From a virus, in the IMG/VR virus record IMGVR_UViG_3300030503_000053, positions 1 to 39,516 of that record: a stretch of DNA of 39,516 nt. The stretch is one strand, 5' to 3'. This document shows, piece by piece, positions 34,333 to 39,516 of the stretch (the first letter of the stretch is position 1; each line of letters starts with the position of its first letter). The position numbers were made by a program, and so were the translations under genes. A model generated the notes under the pieces. The model had not been told where the DNA came from, did not search any database, and saw only the letters and a list, made by a program, of their open reading frames with translations.

Positions 34333-36504
34333 CTAGTTAACAGAACAAGAAACTCCGTAAGTAGCTCCAGCCACTGCGCCGTGGCTAATAGCAACACCGC
34401 CAGTGCTTACAGTGTAGAACGTGAATGCCGCATCAATTGAGTTGGCCCGAGTGACTGAGCAAGTACTAATAGGTGTGACAAAAGAACAAGAAAGCGCATC
34501 CATAGCTGCCGTTGTAGTTGTTATAGTTCCACAACTCTTCATCACTAGTGGGCCATCACTTAGGGCTAACGTGGTGATCTGAACCCCGCCAATGGCATAA
34601 GGCCCATGTCCAATATTAAACATACTATTATCATCGAAATCAACAGTAGCTCCGGCACTTGATAGAAAATGTAGTCCAGTTCCACCAACAGTTGAAGCCG
34701 CCCAAGTAGAACCTGCGCCTTGGCCAATCCATTCTATCTCTCCTCCGCCTCCTGTCGTTCCAACAATTATTCCACTAGTGAATAATGCTGTAGTTGCTGT
34801 GACAGTAAGTCCGTTGAATGCACTAGCATTAAGTAGAGTATTGTTTATATCTCCCTGACTGTCCGGTCCGGGAGTACTTGTTGCCATATTTGTGGGTGAG
34901 ACAGTCCAGTTATTACTAGAGAATGGCATTACTGTTACATCGATCAATGTACCCTGCAAATTTACAGAATAAGAAGTTGTGCCAAGTCCGTTCATCGTTC
35001 CGCCGCCGATGTAGACGTTATTCAGCCCATTGGTGGCTGTAATGTCAGCATAGCCGGCTGGGGCTATGAGCATGTTATCGGTAAACGTCAGCCATGGCCA
35101 TGCATTCGTTATGTAGATCGGCTCTTTGGAGGTCGTCTCGATGTTATTTAGACTGTATTGACCCTGCACCGATCCAGAGAGATTCAGCACTAATCCATGC
35201 TCGAAATTTCCGCCGCCGTTTGAATTAACCTTATTGGATATCCACTTCCCTCCGCCAGAACTATCTTGATAGACTGCGGCACTGCCGACTGCTTCAGTTC
35301 GAGCACCAGCGGCAAATTCATTGCCGGACACAGTCCAATCTCCAGCATCGGAATCCACCGTATTCTGAATCCATAAGGCGCGCCGAACGGGATTATCCAG
35401 TTCGGAATCCTTCATCGTCCAACGTGACCCGACACCCACATGAATATCGTCGTAGAACCCATTTACCTGAACGTTCTGGAGATTTATTCGTTGGATATCA
35501 AGCGTCGAGTTAGTGAATACTGCCGCACCCGCAGTGGGCGTGGTCGATGCTGTGTTCGTCAGGGAGATATTCTGGAATAATCCCGAGTTGGAGGTCACCG
35601 TGAAAAGAACAGCCGTTGAGCTACCGCAAACAACATTGGAACTAAAGGTTCCGAGTGTTTGATCTGTAACACCATCTCCCTCTAAAATAACAGGAACTCC
35701 AATAATGAACCCGCAATTAGCAGAAAAATAATTTCCAACGGGAAAATAGAGTCTACCAGCCCCTGCTGCGTCAAGAGCTACGATAGCTTTATTAATAGCC
35801 GCCGAATCATCAGTAACCCCATCCCCTACTGCCCCATAATATTTAACATTAAACGACTGCATTGTAGAAACAGGTTGGCCGTTTACTTCTAGAAAAGAAC
35901 CTAGAGGTTGGATTATATTCTGAGTCCCGGCGGGGTTTGTAATAATAGGCAAACCACCTACCGTAGCAAAAGGTTCCCAACCTCCCGCAGTAAATACTAG
36001 CATTTCCTGTGAGGTAGTATCATACAACATACCACCCTGATTCTGTGGAGGTGCAGCGACTTGGTTTGTATTATAAACCTTCGAGATAGTAGTAGGTTGC
36101 GCAGGAAGTGGAGGCCACGCATTTGCTCCGGTGATAATAGGAACAATATTAAGAGTAGTGCCACTCACCGCGACATTAACAACCGCGCATTGCAGGGAAG
36201 CATTAGGGCATACGCTAAAAAGCCAGGTACTGCCAACCGGCGAGATAGAGGTATTCGATGGAAGGATGAGACTAAAATTTCCACCCGAATCAGAAGTCAC
36301 AGTAGCAGGTAACTGGTTAAAAGCACCACCAGTCCATACGAAAGGAGGAGATTTACCGGGAGTATTTTGAAACACCGCAGTGATAGTAGCCGCACTCCAA
36401 GTATTTCCAAGCGGGTCTACAAGTGTCCCGCTGACTGTGGTAGATTGGGCGCTCGCGGTAATAGCACCGAGGCCGAGGATAAGATACCAAATGTACTTCA
36501 ACAT
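34333..36504 (-). CDS. Pectate-lyase-fold tailspike (depolymerase) with signal peptide
   Basis: 723 aa from the ATG at 36504; an in-frame GTG at 36513 would add three residues but has no ribosome site. The signal sequence MLKYIWYLILGLGAITASA ends in an ASA cleavage site. A beta-sandwich-like domain follows (SGTLVDPLGNTWSAATITAV ... VCPNASLQCAVVN), the same pattern as in the longer fibre. At about 218-240 lies FNVKYYGAVGDGVTDDSAAI, the entry signature of the pectate-lyase-3 beta-helix of tailspikes, followed by a long Asn/Gly/Thr-rich helix region. The C-terminus has the paired cysteines C-G-T...S-C-S. Likely an exopolysaccharide-degrading tailspike. The ribosome site is weak. Confidence 0.8.
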   Translation of the reverse strand: MLKYIWYLILGLGAITASAQSTTVSGTLVDPLGNTWSAATITAVFQNTPGKSPPFVWTGGAFNQLPATVTSDSGGNFSLILPSNTSISPVGSTWLFSVCPNASLQCAVVNVAVSGTTLNIVPIITGANAWPPLPAQPTTISKVYNTNQVAAPPQNQGGMLYDTTSQEMLVFTAGGWEPFATVGGLPIITNPAGTQNIIQPLGSFLEVNGQPVSTMQSFNVKYYGAVGDGVTDDSAAINKAIVALDAAGAGRLYFPVGNYFSANCGFIIGVPVILEGDGVTDQTLGTFSSNVVCGSSTAVLFTVTSNSGLFQNISLTNTASTTPTAGAAVFTNSTLDIQRINLQNVQVNGFYDDIHVGVGSRWTMKDSELDNPVRRALWIQNTVDSDAGDWTVSGNEFAAGARTEAVGSAAVYQDSSGGGKWISNKVNSNGGGNFEHGLVLNLSGSVQGQYSLNNIETTSKEPIYITNAWPWLTFTDNMLIAPAGYADITATNGLNNVYIGGGTMNGLGTTSYSVNLQGTLIDVTVMPFSSNNWTVSPTNMATSTPGPDSQGDINNTLLNASAFNGLTVTATTALFTSGIIVGTTGGGGEIEWIGQGAGSTWAASTVGGTGLHFLSSAGATVDFDDNSMFNIGHGPYAIGGVQITTLALSDGPLVMKSCGTITTTTAAMDALSCSFVTPISTCSVTRANSIDAAFTFYTVSTGGVAISHGAVAGATYGVSCSVN

Positions 36505-36602
36505 GAGGGCCACCAGTAAGCGTCGTTATTAAATCCAAGGAAGTTATAGTCTAGGAACCAATGGGTCTCTATGCAGTGAAGGTCTTCATTCCCGTCTTTC
36601 AT
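36498..36602 (-). CDS. 34-aa aromatic peptide coupled to ATP-grasp gene
   Basis: ATG at 36602 overlaps the ATP-grasp stop as ATGA (36602-36599). Its stop at 36500-36498 overlaps the tailspike start. The product begins MKDGNEDLHCIETHWFLDYN and ends NDAYWWPSC; it is rich in W, Y, D and N with two cysteines. GGGA lies about 5 nt upstream. It is too short for a domain, but its two-sided coupling argues for translation. It may be a small tail or regulatory peptide, or a substrate of the adjacent ligase, which is speculation. Confidence 0.5.
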   Translation of the reverse strand: MKDGNEDLHCIETHWFLDYNFLGFNNDAYWWPSC

Positions 36603-37873
36603 AGCAGTCCCATTCTACTAAGTTCATAGTATCTCTGAGTCGTGGTCTTCTGTAGGTCAGTGCGGATTTGCATATTAGGGAGCTTGATATCCTCGATCTT
36701 TGCGTCTACTATCTCCCACGCATCTCCAATGCTATTTCCGTAGCCAAGTGGAACCGCGATAAATCCACTATGCCCTGCTGTTACTAGCTCGCCCTTCTCC
36801 AACATAACATCATACATATAAGTAGAACCATACTGCCCAGGCCCTATTCCTTTTACCGGCACTCCCTGCGGATGCTTGCCCTTAATCTCGGTAGGATACG
36901 GCGGAATACTAAGACGAGTCCCGGCTCCGAACTCGCCACGCCAACTCTCATCCGGCACTTGCCCAGTTGCTACTTTCTGAAGCATCTCGCCAAAGTTTCC
37001 GCCGTACATATTAATAAGAGTCGCACTTGCATCATACCCAAAACGCGGAGTCCACTCTAGCCCGTAGAGTCCAGAATCAGTTGCAATAGTATTAAGATCA
37101 ATCATTCCACAATAGCCGACGCTCTTTAGATAGTCCTTCATCTTGCCAAGACCATTCTTGAATAGCTCGCTGGACTCCCGCAAGTAGAACACCAGATTCC
37201 CGGCACAACCAGTATTCGGTCCGTGATTCCCGTTCATAAACTTCTTTTCTTCTAGGGTCACATTTACTAAGTAGAAGTTATCCCCATTAAAATACCCCTC
37301 TACTGATACCTCGGTGCCCTTAATAAACTCCTGCAATACAAACGGAGCGCCCTTAGTTTTAGCATAAAGCTTATCAATACAAGCCAGCATATCTTCAGGA
37401 CTACTGGCTACATAAGTAGTATCAGTATCATTCTCCTGCCCGCCATCTGGTTTGTATACGAACCTCTTATTCGTCTTCTTAATATGCGCCTTAGCAGCAC
37501 CTAGCTCGGAAAATCTTTCATATGGCGGCACTTGTATTCCGCACTCCTCCATAGCTTCCAGACCAAACATTCTATCATCTTCAACAGCACAATTAAAAGC
37601 GCCATCGCCAATAGTAGGACAGAGCGTTGCGCTATACTCTGCTTGACGCTCGCGCCCAGTGAGATCGAAGATACTAAGATCGTATTTCCCATAATTAGGA
37701 TACCCTTTACTACCGCGCGCCCGGATATAAGGAGAAGGGACTATGCCTTTGAGAATGTTCTCGTAATCTGGTTCTGTGAGGAATGTATCTACTTTGTGCC
37801 CTTCTTCGAGCAGCCGCAAAGCAAACCAAAACCCATAGCCAGTGTAACTATTAAGTGCAATCCTCAATGCCAT
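36599..37873 (-). CDS. PurD-like ATP-grasp ligase
   Basis: 424 aa. The N-terminal nucleotide-binding region starts RIALNSYTGYGFWFALRLLE, with a GxG turn as in PurD. The ATP-grasp core includes FVYKPDGGQENDTDTTYV (ATP-binding strand with Lys), FVLQEFIKGTEVSVEGYF (the E-x-E/S-V-E block), GNHGPNTGCAG (compare PurD GPNTGGMG) and LEWTPRFGYDASATL (Mg-binding Glu and Arg/Asn region). The C-terminal domain resembles the PurD end (VDAKIEDIKLP). PurD makes glycinamide ribonucleotide from phosphoribosylamine, glycine and ATP; this distant paralogue may join a carboxylate to another amine. AAGGGAG lies 8 nt before the ATG. It lies inside the virion operon, not in a nucleotide-metabolism operon. Confidence 0.82.
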   Translation of the reverse strand: MALRIALNSYTGYGFWFALRLLEEGHKVDTFLTEPDYENILKGIVPSPYIRARGSKGYPNYGKYDLSIFDLTGRERQAEYSATLCPTIGDGAFNCAVEDDRMFGLEAMEECGIQVPPYERFSELGAAKAHIKKTNKRFVYKPDGGQENDTDTTYVASSPEDMLACIDKLYAKTKGAPFVLQEFIKGTEVSVEGYFNGDNFYLVNVTLEEKKFMNGNHGPNTGCAGNLVFYLRESSELFKNGLGKMKDYLKSVGYCGMIDLNTIATDSGLYGLEWTPRFGYDASATLINMYGGNFGEMLQKVATGQVPDESWRGEFGAGTRLSIPPYPTEIKGKHPQGVPVKGIGPGQYGSTYMYDVMLEKGELVTAGHSGFIAVPLGYGNSIGDAWEIVDAKIEDIKLPNMQIRTDLQKTTTQRYYELSRMGLL

Positions 37874-37894
37874 AATCCCATCTCCCTTGGTTAA

Positions 37895-38020
37895 TTACTG
37901 CTTGCTAGTAGTCTTCATTGACAACTTCGGCGCTTTGGAGGTATTGCTCTTGTTGCACTCCACGCTCTTAATACATGCACGTACTGATTCCCGGCTCTTA
38001 GTTGCTTCCTGTCCAGCCAT
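37895..38020 (-). CDS. 41-aa basic Ser/Lys-rich protein
   Basis: ATG at 38020 with AAGGAG exactly 7 nt upstream, one of the best ribosome sites in the window. The product MAGQEATKSRESVRACIKSV continues with ECNKSNTSKAPKLSMKTTSKQ: basic, polar, with two cysteines seven residues apart. It lies between the large virion protein and the ATP-grasp gene. The function is unknown. Confidence 0.6.
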   Translation of the reverse strand: MAGQEATKSRESVRACIKSVECNKSNTSKAPKLSMKTTSKQ

Positions 38021-38031
38021 TTTATATCTCC

Positions 38032-39516
38032 TTAGTAGTTAAAGTCGTTGGCGTTTAGTGGATTGTTACTATCAGGCTTTGGTCTAGTACGCCTGAATCT
38101 TTTTGGCTTGCCGCTTGCGCTATCGGCTTTGGTTGGCAGTATCTGATGAGAAGCAACACCACCAATCCCATACGGAGTAGTATCAGCCATCGCATCTCTA
38201 GCAAGCGGCTTCCACGCATCTGGATGCCTGTTATCAGTGTGCGCTGCTTTATATGCATCCTGCGCGCCCTGAATTAGCATGTTGGCATTCGGCCCCATAA
38301 TCTGGCCTGCTAGGTTATTACGTGCCGCGCCTCTAGTATATCCAGTCGCTACTCCGAAACTTGCAAGATGGCTCAGACTATCAATTGTATTCAGAGCTAT
38401 TCGTGCGGCACTTGCAGCATTTTGTCTTCCAGCGAGCGCGTCATAAACAACACCTGCTGGAGTTGCTTCAACTCTATTAGCAAGATGCTTACCCGGATCA
38501 TCCCAGTCGTGGCCTATTAGTAGCCGCTCTGCTTCGTAGAGCGTAGCCCCTAGTACTGGAAACGCCATACTCATAAGCCCGATGTTCCTAGCTATTCCTA
38601 CAAAGTCCCCTTGCTGGTACTGACGCTTGAATACATTCTGGATAAACCGTGCCTGATTAGCGGTGTATGAATGGAATGCGCCCATTACTCTAAATATAGG
38701 ACTGCTTTGTCCAAGTGCGGTACGTCCTTCTCCTTGATTCAAGAATGCCCGTACATTCGTCCCGTGGTAATAAGCCTTCTGTATATCACTAGCATCAAGC
38801 TGAAACTTCTGCGCTTGTATCTTCATAGGATCAAGCCCGAGTTCTCTTAGTACCGGGAGCGCCTTTTTACCATTCCCTCGTGCCAGATTCTGCACCGCCT
38901 CATCCGCTGCTAACTTACTCGCGTGCGCGCTCATCAGAAGAGTATTATATCTAACAGAAGACATTCCAGGTATGTACATGTTCTTGTGAATAAACTCACC
39001 AACACTACCGGGCATGTATTGCGAGATCTTACCAGCCTTAAAAGCCTCATGCTCCCTATATCCATTCATTGTTAGTTCGCTAATAGCGTTTGTCGCAAGT
39101 ACAGTAGCCTCGGCTCCCTTGCGTGTACTGGGGTTGAAAGTCTGGTCCAGTACTTTTGCGTAGGTCTGAAACCCATCGCTCATCAGGATATTAAGATTCG
39201 AGGTAAGATGCGGAATAGCGGCCTTGTACGCAAGTATCGACTGATGTACTCGTCCGGCCTTCTCGATAAGATTAGGGTCACGATACTTAGAAGGCGGGGT
39301 CTGAAACCTAGCATCCTCATTCCCCTTCCTCATATCCCGGTCGAACTTAGAAAGCCCCTCTGCATCTGGAGATTCTTTGAATAAGATATTCATATGATCC
39401 GCTAGGATATCCGCCCGGTTCTTACCAACCGTCTTCTCTACATGCTTGAGTACCGCTTGTATTCCAGAACGATTCGGCCCAAATACATTCTCCGCAGCTT
39501 GCTTCTGAGCGGCTTT
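38032..39516 (-). CDS. Large virion protein, C-terminal part (partial)
   Basis: The frame is open from the right window edge to the stop at 38032, so only the last 494 residues are seen; an ATG at 39393 is internal, since the frame continues upstream as KAAQKQAAENVFGPNRSGIQ. It is helical and Ala-rich, with a segment (FRVMGAFHSYTANQARFIQN, RNIGLMSMAFPVLGATLYEA) that could insert in or span a membrane. The last 60 residues are Pro/Lys/Arg/Asn-rich. The pattern fits the C-terminus of a giant internal virion or ejection protein of podovirus-like phages, whose N-terminus may hold enzymatic domains. The family is not certain. Confidence 0.65.
   Translation of the reverse strand, partial: KAAQKQAAENVFGPNRSGIQAVLKHVEKTVGKNRADILADHMNILFKESPDAEGLSKFDRDMRKGNEDARFQTPPSKYRDPNLIEKAGRVHQSILAYKAAIPHLTSNLNILMSDGFQTYAKVLDQTFNPSTRKGAEATVLATNAISELTMNGYREHEAFKAGKISQYMPGSVGEFIHKNMYIPGMSSVRYNTLLMSAHASKLAADEAVQNLARGNGKKALPVLRELGLDPMKIQAQKFQLDASDIQKAYYHGTNVRAFLNQGEGRTALGQSSPIFRVMGAFHSYTANQARFIQNVFKRQYQQGDFVGIARNIGLMSMAFPVLGATLYEAERLLIGHDWDDPGKHLANRVEATPAGVVYDALAGRQNAASAARIALNTIDSLSHLASFGVATGYTRGAARNNLAGQIMGPNANMLIQGAQDAYKAAHTDNRHPDAWKPLARDAMADTTPYGIGGVASHQILPTKADSASGKPKRFRRTRPKPDSNNPLNANDFNY

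Noticed and set aside
36061-36370. Plus-strand ORFs opposite the tailspike
   Set aside because: Shadow frames of the tailspike N-terminus with no start signals.
38871-38920. Possible frameshift in the large virion protein
   Set aside because: The frame remains open and residue composition does not change here; no evidence of a break.
39393-39393. ATG at 39393 as the true start of the large virion protein
   Set aside because: The frame continues without a stop to the window edge with coding-like residues, so this is an internal methionine.
1-39516. CRISPR array
   Set aside because: No regularly spaced direct repeats of 24-40 bases were seen.
1-39516. Lysogeny module or integrase
   Set aside because: No tyrosine or serine recombinase signature and no CI-like repressor were found; the RHH protein alone does not indicate lysogeny. 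Genes outside the window are unknown.

Overview
This window is most of the genome of a tailed double-stranded DNA bacteriophage (Caudoviricetes). The evidence is a head-packaging module (terminase large subunit, portal, scaffold-like protein, HK97-type major capsid protein), a phage replication module (family A polymerase, primase/helicase-like ATPase, Sak4-like ATPase, RecB/Cas4-like nuclease) and many small tightly overlapping ORFs. I see no integrase, no attachment-site candidate and no tRNA gene. Promoters that can be read are close to the bacterial sigma-70 consensus, so early genes are probably read by host RNA polymerase. Gram-negative-type export signals on two tail proteins suggest a Gram-negative host. 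The N-terminal domain of those tail proteins resembles sequences I associate with Acidobacteriota and their phages, but that host guess is weak.

Layout. (1) Positions 1-9845, minus strand, the packaging/head module. Read in the direction of transcription it holds a 57-aa protein, a terminase small-subunit candidate, TerL, a coiled-coil/membrane protein, a low-complexity protein, a small membrane protein, portal, a 48-aa protein, a scaffold-like protein, a 243-aa virion protein, a decoration-like protein and the major capsid protein. Two strong hairpins follow, then a lysozyme-like protein and a partial YiiX-like papain-fold hydrolase cut by the window edge. (2) Positions 9846-10446, a divergent control region with two copies of a promoter-like element and two palindromes. 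(3) Positions 10447-14350, plus strand, about 14 small early genes of unknown function, several with CxxC clusters. (4) Positions 14363-15144, a self-contained unit (promoter, palindrome, one gene, terminator). (5) Positions 15171-19407, a zinc-ribbon/J-domain protein, zinc-finger proteins, a von Willebrand A protein and an FtsK-type ATPase, closed by a terminator. (6) Positions 19443-30530, a new promoter with operator-like repeats, a ribbon-helix-helix candidate and then the replication/recombination operon. The operon ends in an HNH endonuclease and a GroES-like protein carrying DnaJ-type zinc motifs. A bidirectional terminator (30535-30570) closes this strand. (7) Positions 30586-39516, minus strand, tail module. 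In transcription order it holds the C-terminal part of a large virion protein (cut by the window edge), a 41-aa protein, a PurD-like ATP-grasp ligase, a 34-aa peptide, a pectate-lyase-fold tailspike and a very long tail fibre. Both tail proteins start with Sec-type signal peptides.

If the genome is circular or terminally redundant, the two minus-strand blocks join across the window ends into one late operon. Neck and tail-tube genes are absent and presumably lie outside the window.

The most unusual content is: the GroES/DnaJ-zinc-finger hybrid; the soluble FtsK-like translocase next to a vWA protein; a family A polymerase split into a UDG-like/exonuclease polypeptide and a separate polymerase polypeptide with a divergent motif B; the PurD-like ATP-grasp gene flanked by tiny ORFs inside the virion operon; and secretion signals on both large tail proteins. 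No homology search was possible, so all family names come from motif recognition.
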